Positions 16,316 through 23,623 of a stretch of 64,000 nucleotides of DNA are shown piece after piece (within the stretch, counting starts at the first letter, position 1; every line of letters starts with the position of its first letter). Both the position numbers and the translations under genes were made by a program. Below the pieces are notes generated by a model. That model had not been told where the DNA came from and did not search any database. It worked only from the letters and a program-made list of their open reading frames with translations. The DNA is taken from contig VGBR01000011.1 in NCBI GenBank assembly GCA_016870355.1, positions 36,467-100,466 of the forward strand. Direction: 5' to 3'. Source of the stretch: Actinomycetota bacterium. Its GTDB lineage: Bacteria > Actinomycetota > Acidimicrobiia > IMCC26256 > PALSA-555.

Positions 16316-17538
16316 AGAAGGACCCGCTCGAAGAAGCGTCTGAGAACGTCACTCGCCGCGGCGCGACCTACATCCTGTTGCTCGTCGTCATCGGGCTCTT
16401 GGCGCTGTTCATCCTGCGGCCAGGGAGCCGCGACGCACTCGCCATCATCCTCGGCATCGCGCTGATGATCTTGCTGCACGAGGCCGGGCACTTCGTCGCC
16501 GCGAAGCTCACGGGCATGAAGGCCACCGAGTTCTTCATCGGCTTCGGGCCGCGGCTCTGGTCGTTCCGCCGCGGCGAGACCGAGTACGGCGTCAAGGCCA
16601 TCCTGCTCGGTGGCTACGTGAAGATCATCGGGATGACCAACGTCGAGGAGGTCGACCCGGCCGACGAGCACCGCACGTATCGGCAGGCATCGCACGGCAA
16701 ACGACTGATCGTGGTGCTTGCAGGCGTGACGATGAACGTGCTCCTTGCTCTGGTGCTGTTCTTCTCGTTCTACGCGGCGGGTGGCGAGATCCCTGATGGC
16801 CCCGGCACGCGCGTGCAACAGGTCGTGGACGACAGCGCCGCACAAGCAGCGGGGTTCGACAGGCTTGACCGCATCGTCACGATCGATGGCTCGAAGGTGA
16901 CGAGCTGGGACGACCTCGTGGCGAGCATCGAGGCTCGCGGGGGTGAACCGACCACGTTCGTCATCGTTCGCAACGGTGAACGACTGACGATCGATGCAAC
17001 ACCGAAGACGCGCAACGGGAAGGGCTTCCTCGGGATCGCGCCTCTCTACGAGTCACACACCGTCAGCGTGAGTGGTGCAGTGCCCGAGAGCTTCCGCGCC
17101 CTCGGCGACGTGACGTCAGGCACCGTGGGTGGGTTGGTCAACCTGTTCTCACCCGAGGGGCTCTCGGACTACAGCAAGAACTTCACGTCTGACGCTCCGA
17201 AGGCCGGATCGCCCGAGTCGGCGGCGCGTCCCCGTTCTTTGATCGGAATCGTCGACGTCGGCAGCGACATCGTGAATGGGGACATCAAGAAGCTGCTCTT
17301 CCTCTTGGCCGCGATCAGCCTCGTGCTGGCGATCTTCAACACTCTTCCCCTGCTTCCCTTCGATGGTGGCCACGCCGCGGTCGTCATCTATGAGTGGGTC
17401 GGATCGAAAGTCACACGGCGCGCCGTGAAGGTCGACTACCGCAAGCTCATGCCTTTGACCGCGGTCGTGCTCGCCCTGTTCCTGACGCTCGGCTTGAGTG
17501 CGATGTTCCTCGACATCCGCGAAGCCGTCGGGTCCTGA
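16312..17538 (+). CDS. rip1: Site-2 intramembrane metalloprotease (RseP/Rip1 type)
   Basis: A 408-residue membrane zinc protease that cuts anti-sigma factors or other membrane substrates. HEAGH in LMILLHEAGHFVAAK is the zinc site, a PDZ domain lies in the middle (VVDDSAAQAAGFDRLDRIVTIDG), and the second catalytic part reads NTLPLLPFDGGH. GTG 16312 overlaps the dxr stop, so I exclude the longer in-frame extension into dxr. In mycobacteria Rip1 processes several anti-sigma factors; the membrane-tethered sigma protein at 45142-46557 is a conceivable but unproven substrate. Confidence 0.94.
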   Translation: MKKDPLEEASENVTRRGATYILLLVVIGLLALFILRPGSRDALAIILGIALMILLHEAGHFVAAKLTGMKATEFFIGFGPRLWSFRRGETEYGVKAILLGGYVKIIGMTNVEEVDPADEHRTYRQASHGKRLIVVLAGVTMNVLLALVLFFSFYAAGGEIPDGPGTRVQQVVDDSAAQAAGFDRLDRIVTIDGSKVTSWDDLVASIEARGGEPTTFVIVRNGERLTIDATPKTRNGKGFLGIAPLYESHTVSVSGAVPESFRALGDVTSGTVGGLVNLFSPEGLSDYSKNFTSDAPKAGSPESAARPRSLIGIVDVGSDIVNGDIKKLLFLLAAISLVLAIFNTLPLLPFDGGHAAVVIYEWVGSKVTRRAVKVDYRKLMPLTAVVLALFLTLGLSAMFLDIREAVGS

Positions 17539-17600
17539 TCTGCACGACATCTCCTTATTGCTAGCGGCGTGCGGACATGAGCTGCGCGCCAGCGCCCTCG

Positions 17601-17606
17601 TAGGCT
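17601..17606 (+). promoter_or_regulatory. -10 box TAGGCT, leaderless ispG
   Basis: TAGGCT ends 7 bases before GTG 17614, and no ribosome site is present. Confidence 0.5.
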
Positions 17607-17613
17607 CGTAGCC

Positions 17614-18822
17614 GTGCAGCCGCGCCGGAAGACCCGTCAGGTCAAGGTCGGCAACGTGCTCGTCGGTGGCGACGCGCCCATCTCGGTGCAGTCGATGACC
17701 ACCACCAAGACCGCCGACGTCGAAGGCACGCTCGAGCAGATCTATGCGCTCGCCGCCGCGGGGTGCGACATCGTGCGCTGCACCTGCAACGAAGAAGAGG
17801 CGGCCGAAGGACTTGCGCAGATCGTGCCGCGCTCCCCGGTGCCGATCGTGGCCGACATCCACTTCCAGTACCGGCTCGCACTGGCCGCGATCGAGGCCGG
17901 CGTGCAGGCGCTGCGGCTGAACCCGGGCAACATCCGCAAGCCTGAGCAGATCAAAGCGGTCGCGGCCGAAGCGCGTGATCGCGGGCTACCGATCCGCATC
18001 GGCGTCAACGCAGGCAGCCTCGATCCCGAGATCGAGAGGCGTCACGGCGGGGCCACACCGGAGGCATTGGTCGAGTCGGCGACGCGCGAGCTCGCGTACT
18101 TCGCTGACGTGGACTTCGATGACGTGAAGATCTCGGTGAAGGCATCGAGCGTGCCGCTCATGATCGATGCGTACCGGCTCCTGTCAGAGACGGTCGACCA
18201 CCCGTTGCACCTTGGCGTGACCGAAGCCGGCCCGCCGCCCGCGGGCCTGGTGAAGTCGACTGCGGGCATTGGCACGCTCCTCGCCGAAGGGATCGGCGAC
18301 ACGATCCGCTACTCACTCACCGCGGACCCGGTCGAAGAGGCGCGCGCCGGGCGGACTCTGCTCGAGTCGATGGGGCTGCGTGAGCGCAAAGGTCTCGACC
18401 TCATCGCATGCCCATCATGCGGGCGCGCCGAGGTCGACGTGATCAAGGTCGCCAACGACGCGCAGGCCGCGCTCGAAGACCGCAACATCCCGCTCCAGGT
18501 CGCAGTGATGGGCTGCGTGGTCAACGGACCAGGTGAAGCCAAGGGTGCCGACCTCGGCATCGCCGCGGGTCGCGGCAAGGGACATCTCTTCGTGCGTGGT
18601 CACGTCGTGCGCGTCGTCCCTGAAGTCGAGATGGTCGCCGCGCTGGTCGAAGAAGCCGAACGGATCGTCGAAGAGGGGATCGAAGCGAGGATCGCGGCGG
18701 CCGACGCCGACGCGGAGCGCATCGCCGCCGAAACGCGAGAAGAGCTCCTCCAGATCCAGGGCACCGACGCCAACCACGACGCCGAGAAGATCGAGAAGAT
18801 CCGAGAGATCGCCGAGAGCTGA
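17614..18822 (+). CDS. ispG: (E)-4-hydroxy-3-methylbut-2-enyl-diphosphate synthase
   Basis: A 402-residue [4Fe-4S] enzyme of the MEP pathway that converts MEcPP to HMBPP. The TIM-barrel start SVQSMTTTKTADVEGTLEQI and the cluster cysteines in IACPSCGRAEVD and VMGCVVNGPGEAKGADLGI are present. About 50 extra residues at the C-terminus form a charged helical tail (IAAETREELLQIQGTD). GTG 17614 lies 7 bases after a TAGGCT box. Confidence 0.96.
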   Translation: MQPRRKTRQVKVGNVLVGGDAPISVQSMTTTKTADVEGTLEQIYALAAAGCDIVRCTCNEEEAAEGLAQIVPRSPVPIVADIHFQYRLALAAIEAGVQALRLNPGNIRKPEQIKAVAAEARDRGLPIRIGVNAGSLDPEIERRHGGATPEALVESATRELAYFADVDFDDVKISVKASSVPLMIDAYRLLSETVDHPLHLGVTEAGPPPAGLVKSTAGIGTLLAEGIGDTIRYSLTADPVEEARAGRTLLESMGLRERKGLDLIACPSCGRAEVDVIKVANDAQAALEDRNIPLQVAVMGCVVNGPGEAKGADLGIAAGRGKGHLFVRGHVVRVVPEVEMVAALVEEAERIVEEGIEARIAAADADAERIAAETREELLQIQGTDANHDAEKIEKIREIAES

Positions 18823-18875
18823 TTCAGGTGGGACGGGCGCGCGTCTTTTTGACGACGGCATTCGGAGCAGCTGAT

Positions 18876-19090
18876 GTGAGCTCGTCGTTCCGAGATTGGA
18901 CCGACCGCGACGGTCGTGTCTTACCGCTCTTCGCAGCGCTGTCGGTGTACGTGGTGGCCCTGTGGTTCTGGTTGGCGGGTGTCCAGATGATTGGGCTGAG
19001 TACCGCCGCGCCTTCGACGAAGAGCGCGCCCTTCAGAGGTACTTGAGCAACTACCGGTCGCGCTCAGCGATCTCGTCTCGCAGCGCGTAG
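18876..19090 (+). pseudogene. Small membrane protein gene, apparently frameshifted
   Basis: From GTG 18876 one frame encodes SSSFRDWTDRDGRVLPLF, then a hydrophobic helix ending ALWFWLAG near 18980. There the protein-like sequence moves to another frame and continues CPDDWAEYRRAFDEERALQ, RYLSNYRSR to a stop at 19090. Read together this is a plausible single-pass membrane protein with a charged tail, interrupted by one frameshift. No family is recognised. It could also be chance; its end overlaps the convergent nucleotidyltransferase gene. Confidence 0.3.
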
Positions 19091-19557
19091 AGAACCGGAA
19101 GCGCGGCGCGGTCTTTGGGTCGATTCGCTTGTTCTTTCGATTCGATCACGTTGTCCAGCGCCGCGATCCGCACCTCTACGGAACCCACAGGAATCGCCAC
19201 TGCTTGGGGAGCGAGGTCGGAGTAGCCGTTCTCGAACGCGGGGGGCTCGAAGGTGAGGTCGAGCTCTCCGAAGTCAGTGACGAGGTTGAGCATGCGCATC
19301 CCGGCCAAGAGCTCGGGGTGACATTGGAAATCGACACCATCGTCTTCAGAGGCGGTGCGGATGCGCGCATTCATCGCGCGTAGCGCGTCGCAAAGGCGTT
19401 GAAGGTTCGCGGGATGCGTGTCCGGACAGATGTCGACGTCCACCGTCATCAGCGGTGAGCCATGCAGGGCAGCCGCGATCCCTCCGATCACGATGTACCG
19501 GACGCGGTGCTCATGAAGCGTCGCGAAGAGCTCTAGGACGCGAAGGGCCTTCGGCAT
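19051..19557 (-). CDS. Nucleotidyltransferase-fold protein, putative toxin
   Basis: A 168-residue protein with the polymerase-beta nucleotidyltransferase pattern: YIVIGGIAAALHGSP, then VDVDICPD (GG-x-DxD) and a third acidic site at GELDLTF. It resembles small AbiEii-like or MNT-type transferases that act as toxins by modifying RNA or proteins. The gene starts one base after the stop of an XRE regulator, so the two form an operon. The pairing suggests toxin-antitoxin or phage-defence function; this is inference from context. Confidence 0.7.
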   Translation of the reverse strand: MPKALRVLELFATLHEHRVRYIVIGGIAAALHGSPLMTVDVDICPDTHPANLQRLCDALRAMNARIRTASEDDGVDFQCHPELLAGMRMLNLVTDFGELDLTFEPPAFENGYSDLAPQAVAIPVGSVEVRIAALDNVIESKEQANRPKDRAALPVLYALRDEIAERDR

Positions 19558-19558
19558 G

Positions 19559-19897
19559 TCACTTGCTGGCGAGACCGACGAGCTCCGACATCTGTTCGCT
19601 GGCGACCAGCCGTTCCGCCGGTGTCAGCGCGAGCTGGGCGCGGATCTGTGCGCGATCGACGTCATCAATCCTCCGAAAGACCAGATCAGCGCTGAAGCCG
19701 CACGCGAACAGCGCTCGAGCAAGCGCATCGACGCGCGGCTGATCGATGCCGCGCTCCCATCGGGAGACGACGGGTTGCGTGGTATCGATGCGAACGGCCA
19801 GCTCAGCCTGAGAGATGCCTGCGAGTGCGCGTGCCTCACGAAGCAGCGCCCCGGCATTGAGCGAGGCGAAGGGGCGGCGGGCAGGGCGATCAACCAT
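19559..19897 (-). CDS. XRE-family helix-turn-helix regulator, putative antitoxin
   Basis: A 112-residue protein with one Cro/cI-type HTH: REARALAGISQAELAVRIDT then QPVVSRWERGIDQPRVDALARAL. The remaining C-terminal 45 residues are helical and acidic. It directly precedes the nucleotidyltransferase gene. ATG 19897 lies 6 bases after a TATAGT box, with a perfect palindrome at 19914-19928 just upstream, which is where an autorepressor would bind. Confidence 0.8.
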   Translation of the reverse strand: MVDRPARRPFASLNAGALLREARALAGISQAELAVRIDTTQPVVSRWERGIDQPRVDALARALFACGFSADLVFRRIDDVDRAQIRAQLALTPAERLVASEQMSELVGLASK

Positions 19898-19903
19898 GGG
19901 AAT

Positions 19904-19928
19904 ACTATATCAGGCATAAGACGTATGC
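19904..19928 (-). promoter_or_regulatory. Promoter and operator of the XRE/nucleotidyltransferase pair
   Basis: Minus-strand TATAGT (19904-19909) is 6 bases before ATG 19897. The plus strand at 19914-19928 reads GCATAAGACGTATGC, a perfect GCATA-N5-TATGC inverted repeat placed in the -10/-35 interval. The local base composition is unusually AT-rich. Confidence 0.55.
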
Positions 19929-19963
19929 TGAATAAGTCATGTCAGTGGGGAGAACCAGCCCCG

Positions 19964-20758
19964 CTACCCCCGTGCGAGCATTCGGTCGCGCCACCACTTT
20001 CTTGCGCCCTTGGACATGCCGGCGTCGAGGCGCTCTGCTCGGAGGCTCTGCTCGAGGGTCGCGTCGAGCGAGGGGAGTCCGCCGGTCACCCAGGCGAGGA
20101 TGCGGTCGGCGAGCTCGACGTTGCGGGGGAGCACCGGTCCGTGCAGGTAGGTGCCGATGATGCGCTCCTCGAGCACACCCTCGACACCGCTGCCGTCGCC
20201 GTTGCCGCCACCGGCGAGCACGTTGCCGAGAGGAGTGACGTCGGGACCCAGCGTCGTACGACCACCGTGGTTCTCGAAGCCGGTGAGCGCGCGCGGTGTG
20301 CCGAGCTCGCCCCACACGTCGTTCTCGGTCGGTTGGACGACGACCTCACCGATCAGTCGCGGCGAGCCGGCGCGCGTCTCGAGATCGACGAGTCCGATGC
20401 CTTCGAGCACCGACTCGTCGGCCGCGACGTAGCGGTGCCCGATGAGCTGGAAGCCGGCACAGATCGCGAGCACGACTGCGCCGCCTCTGTGCGCCCGTTC
20501 GATGTTCGCCTTCGAGGCGCGCATGCCTTCGGCTGCCATGTGCTGCGGGTCGTCCTCACCGCCCCCGAAGATGTAGACGTCGAGCGAGTCGGGGATCGGG
20601 TCGCCGGCGGCGATCTCCACCAGCTCAGCCGGGATCCCACGCCAGCGCGCCCGCTGAACGAGCACGACGGCATTGCCTCGGTCGCCGTACGTGCCGAGCA
20701 GCTCGGGGTAGATGAGCCCGATGCCCACGGCGGAGTCGCGGGGCTTGTCGTCGCTCAT
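19964..20758 (-). CDS. gatD: Lipid II isoglutaminyl synthase, glutaminase subunit
   Basis: A 264-residue class I glutamine amidotransferase that feeds ammonia to MurT for amidation of D-Glu in lipid II. The nucleophile Cys lies in VLAICAGFQLIG, with His candidates in FENHGGRT and TYLHGPVLPRN. The early IYPELLGTYGDRGNAVVL is typical of GatD/CobQ-like proteins. ATG 20758 overlaps the murT stop as ATGA. Amidated lipid II is common in actinobacteria and is needed by transpeptidases. Confidence 0.93.
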   Translation of the reverse strand: MSDDKPRDSAVGIGLIYPELLGTYGDRGNAVVLVQRARWRGIPAELVEIAAGDPIPDSLDVYIFGGGEDDPQHMAAEGMRASKANIERAHRGGAVVLAICAGFQLIGHRYVAADESVLEGIGLVDLETRAGSPRLIGEVVVQPTENDVWGELGTPRALTGFENHGGRTTLGPDVTPLGNVLAGGGNGDGSGVEGVLEERIIGTYLHGPVLPRNVELADRILAWVTGGLPSLDATLEQSLRAERLDAGMSKGARKWWRDRMLARG

Positions 20759-21987
20759 CGCCCGTGGCCGTGCTTGCGATAGAGCGCGGAGAACTGTGTG
20801 TACGACGCGACGATGTGCACCTCGTCGCCAGGAAGCGCGCGCGCGGCCATGATCGGGTCGGGCTCGATCTCGTAGTCGACGTCGGCGTAGCGAAGCCGAA
20901 CCGCGACGTCGAGCCGTCGTTCGCCAGTCGCGGCGGTCTTCTTCCCGCGCAGCAGCTCGTACGGCACGTCCCAGAGCCACGACGGGTCTTTACCATCCGC
21001 GACGCGCGCGTTCACCGCGATCACGACCGCCGTGTCGCGGTGATGGAGGAATTGGAGGACTTCGGTCCAGCCGGCAGGGTTCTTGGCCAGCAGCACGCGG
21101 GCGTTGCGGCCGTCGCCGAGCGGCACCGACATGTAGCGGCCGGCGACGCTCGTGACCGCGTCGAGTGATTCCGCCGCAACCGACGGATCGACGCCGAGGT
21201 GTGCAGCGGCGGCAACTGCGAGGGCGGCGTTCGCCCGGTTCCACGACCCAGGGAGCGCGATCGACAACGCAATCCGCGTGCCGTCCAATACGAGGTCGGT
21301 GCCGTCCAGGATGTTCGGCGCATCGGGTTGACCGAAGCCGCACGACGGGCAGTCGAACCGATCCACCGACCACTGAAGAAGCGCCCCGCACTGCGGACAG
21401 GTCGCCGCATCGGATCGCCAGCCCAGTCCGAGCGCGACCCAGGTGACCTTTGCCGGCGTCGCAGCCCAGACCACGTGCGGGTCAGACGCGTTGGCGATCA
21501 CTGCGAGCTCGGGATGCGCCTCGGTGGTCTCGCGCCACGTCTCGCTGAGTGCGTGCACCTCGCCGTACCGGTCGAGCTGGTCGCGCGACAGGTTGCCGAG
21601 CACGAGGAGCTCAACGCCGAGGGGGTCGACCATGCGCGGGAGCACGCGCTCGTCGACCTCCAACACGGCTTCGCCCGGCCCCTTGGCCTTCGCGAGCGTC
21701 GGCGCGATTCCAGATGCGAGGTTTGCACCGGTCGAGTTGGTGGTGACCGTGCGTCCGCCTGCCGCGAGCGCGGTGGCGAGGAAGCGAGTGGTGGTGGTCT
21801 TGCCGTTGGTGGCCGAGACGAGCGTGACGCGCTGACCCTCGGCGAGCTCTTGCAGGGCGTCGGGTGCGATGGCGTTGATCACGCGCCCGCTGATCGTGGC
21901 TCCCTGGCCGCGGGTGATGGTGCGCGACAGCCAGCCGGCGGAACGCCCGGCCGCGACGCCGAGCTTGGTTCGCATCGACGCGCTCAT
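20755..21987 (-). CDS. murT: Lipid II isoglutaminyl synthase, MurT subunit
   Basis: A 410-residue Mur-ligase-like protein. It has the P-loop VSATNGKTTTTRFLA, a Mur central domain, and a zinc-ribbon insertion with four cysteines (CPQCGALLQW ... CPSCGFG) that marks MurT. The C-terminal DUF1727 region (VNARVADGKDPSWLWDVPYE) is complete. ATG 21987 overlaps the methyltransferase stop, and the longer in-frame extension is discarded because it runs through that gene. Together with gatD it forms the amidating complex at the cytoplasmic membrane. Confidence 0.94.
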   Translation of the reverse strand: MSASMRTKLGVAAGRSAGWLSRTITRGQGATISGRVINAIAPDALQELAEGQRVTLVSATNGKTTTTRFLATALAAGGRTVTTNSTGANLASGIAPTLAKAKGPGEAVLEVDERVLPRMVDPLGVELLVLGNLSRDQLDRYGEVHALSETWRETTEAHPELAVIANASDPHVVWAATPAKVTWVALGLGWRSDAATCPQCGALLQWSVDRFDCPSCGFGQPDAPNILDGTDLVLDGTRIALSIALPGSWNRANAALAVAAAAHLGVDPSVAAESLDAVTSVAGRYMSVPLGDGRNARVLLAKNPAGWTEVLQFLHHRDTAVVIAVNARVADGKDPSWLWDVPYELLRGKKTAATGERRLDVAVRLRYADVDYEIEPDPIMAARALPGDEVHIVASYTQFSALYRKHGHGR

Positions 21988-22754
21988 GGCAGCCTCTCGC
22001 ACCAGTAGGCGTCGACGCGGTACGGGATGTCGAGCTCGTCGCGTCCAATCGTGTCGGGGTGCGTGGTGAGGACGGTCCGCACTTCGTCGAGCACGCGTTG
22101 GCGCTCGTCGTCGGGGAGCACGACCACGTGGCTGACCGACGCGATCCGGTCGACGACGTCGTCGGGGGAGAGCCGCTGGGTGTGGCGGAACCCCGCTTGG
22201 TGGAGCTCGCCGAACCCTGGCCTCACGCCGAGCGCGTCCGCGCTCCACTGCTCGTGATCGCGCCATGGGGCCCGCTTCTCGACGCGGTCCATGATCGACC
22301 ACACCTCGTTGACCCAGTGGTTGGTCCGGTCGCGGATGTTCCAGATGATCCCGACCCGTCCTCGGGGGCGCAGCACGCGTGCCAGGTCGCCGAAGGCGCG
22401 ATCGGCGTCGAACCAATGGAACGCCTGCGCGACGGTGACGGCGTCGAGTGACCCGTCGGCGAGCGGGAGTTGCTCGGCCATGCTGGCGACGACCGGTACC
22501 GAGGGGAGTGCCGCCCGCAGGTGGGCGGACATCCCCTCGACCGGTTCGATCGCGAACAGCGATGCCCCGGTCGGCACGAGCAACCGCGTCAGCTTCCCCG
22601 TTCCAGCGGCCAGGTCGCAGACCCGCGCGCCGGGCGCGATGCGCAGGTTGTCGACGAACCACTCGGCTGCTTCCGGTGGGTACGAAGGTCGCGCCCGCTC
22701 GTACGCATCAGCGCCGTCACCGAACCCGCGCTGCGCGACCTCGTGCACCGGCAT
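21984..22754 (-). CDS. Class I SAM-dependent methyltransferase
   Basis: A 256-residue methyltransferase of the UbiE/Methyltransf_11 kind: RVCDLAAGTGKLTRLLVP (SAM motif I), FAIEPVEGM, and LDAVTVAQAFHWFDADRA. The substrate is unknown. Its stop overlaps the murT start (ATGA), so it is first in the murT-gatD unit, although no link to peptidoglycan is established. The hairpin at 22795-22827 separates it from cysH. Confidence 0.85.
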   Translation of the reverse strand: MPVHEVAQRGFGDGADAYERARPSYPPEAAEWFVDNLRIAPGARVCDLAAGTGKLTRLLVPTGASLFAIEPVEGMSAHLRAALPSVPVVASMAEQLPLADGSLDAVTVAQAFHWFDADRAFGDLARVLRPRGRVGIIWNIRDRTNHWVNEVWSIMDRVEKRAPWRDHEQWSADALGVRPGFGELHQAGFRHTQRLSPDDVVDRIASVSHVVVLPDDERQRVLDEVRTVLTTHPDTIGRDELDIPYRVDAYWCERLP

Positions 22755-22794
22755 GCCCCGATGTTGCCAGACGCTCGCCCGGACACGTTCCCGT

Positions 22795-22827
22795 GACGCT
22801 CAGGGTCGCTATAGCGACCTGAGCGTC
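22795..22827 (-). terminator. Hairpin after cysH
   Basis: GACGCTCAGGGTCGCT (22795-22810) pairs with AGCGACCTGAGCGTC (22813-22827) with a single bulged G. It follows the cysH stop on the minus strand by about 20 bases and precedes the methyltransferase gene, so it probably ends the sulfur operon. No strong U-run. Confidence 0.6.
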
Positions 22828-22846
22828 CCCGAAATGCGTGACCGAA

Positions 22847-23623
22847 CTACTGGTGGAGGCCGCACTCCAGCTTGCCGGTGCCTGACCAGCGGCCGGCGCG
22901 GGGGTCTTCACCGGGCTCGATGGTGCGCGTGCACGGCCAGCAGCCGATCGAGCCGTAGCCGCGGTCGTGCAGCGGGTGGCGCGGGAGATCACGGTCGGCC
23001 TCGTACTGACGGACGTCGTGCTCGGTCCACGTGGCGATCGGGTTGACCTTCACCATGCCGCGACCGAGGTCGAACGACACGATCGGCGCGTTGGCACGGG
23101 CCGGCGTCTCCTCGCGCCGCAGCCCTGACATCCACGCGTCCTTGCCAACGAGCGCGCGCTCGAGCGGTCCGACCTTGCGGGCCGCGCAGCAGGTGTCGAT
23201 GTCGGTCTTCCACCGGTCGTCGGGGTCGATGGCCGGGCGCACGATGTTGAGGTTGAGGTCGTAGCGCTCGCGCACGTGCTCGACGTACCAGAGCGTCTCC
23301 GCGAAGTGGTACTGCGTGTCGAGGAACGCAATCTCGATCTCCGGCGCGACCTGCATGGCCAGATCGATCAGCACGCAGTCCTGGAACGACGACGCCAGCG
23401 TCACATCCGGACCGAAGCGCTCCCATGCCCACTTGATGACCGTCGTGGCCGGCGCCGCCTCGAACTCCTTCGAGACCGTCGCCAGCTCACCCAGATCCGG
23501 GATCTCGTGCGGCGCGGCAACCGGAGCGAGGGGAGCGAGCGCAGGTTGCTCGCTCAGCGAGAGAGCGCCCGCGGCGGAGGTACCCTCCGCCGCAGCGAGC
23601 GAGCGAGACAAGGAGGCGCTCAT
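22847..23623 (-). CDS. cysH: Adenylyl-sulfate (APS) reductase
   Basis: A 258-residue reductase that forms sulfite from APS in assimilatory sulfate reduction. The paired cysteines in DTCCAARKVGPL and the second pair in GCWPCTR plus the C-terminal KLECGLH are diagnostic of the [4Fe-4S] APS-type enzyme rather than PAPS reductase. The first ~45 residues are low-complexity (SLAAAEGTSAAGALSLS) and their DNA contains a perfect 10-bp hairpin (23571-23593). ATG 23623 overlaps the upstream stop as ATGA, so it is coupled to the sulfite reductase gene. Confidence 0.93.
   Translation of the reverse strand: MSASLSRSLAAAEGTSAAGALSLSEQPALAPLAPVAAPHEIPDLGELATVSKEFEAAPATTVIKWAWERFGPDVTLASSFQDCVLIDLAMQVAPEIEIAFLDTQYHFAETLWYVEHVRERYDLNLNIVRPAIDPDDRWKTDIDTCCAARKVGPLERALVGKDAWMSGLRREETPARANAPIVSFDLGRGMVKVNPIATWTEHDVRQYEADRDLPRHPLHDRGYGSIGCWPCTRTIEPGEDPRAGRWSGTGKLECGLHQ
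23571..23593. repeat. Perfect hairpin inside the 5' part of cysH
   Basis: GCGGCGGAGG (23571-23580) pairs with CCTCCGCCGC (23584-23593) around three bases. It lies in the low-complexity N-terminal codons, which also hold repeated GAGCGAG units, and may be an inserted palindromic element. Confidence 0.5.

Noticed and set aside
21988..22662. In-frame N-terminal extension of murT
   Set aside because: It would overlap the complete methyltransferase gene; ATG 21987 with an ATGA overlap is the normal coupled start.
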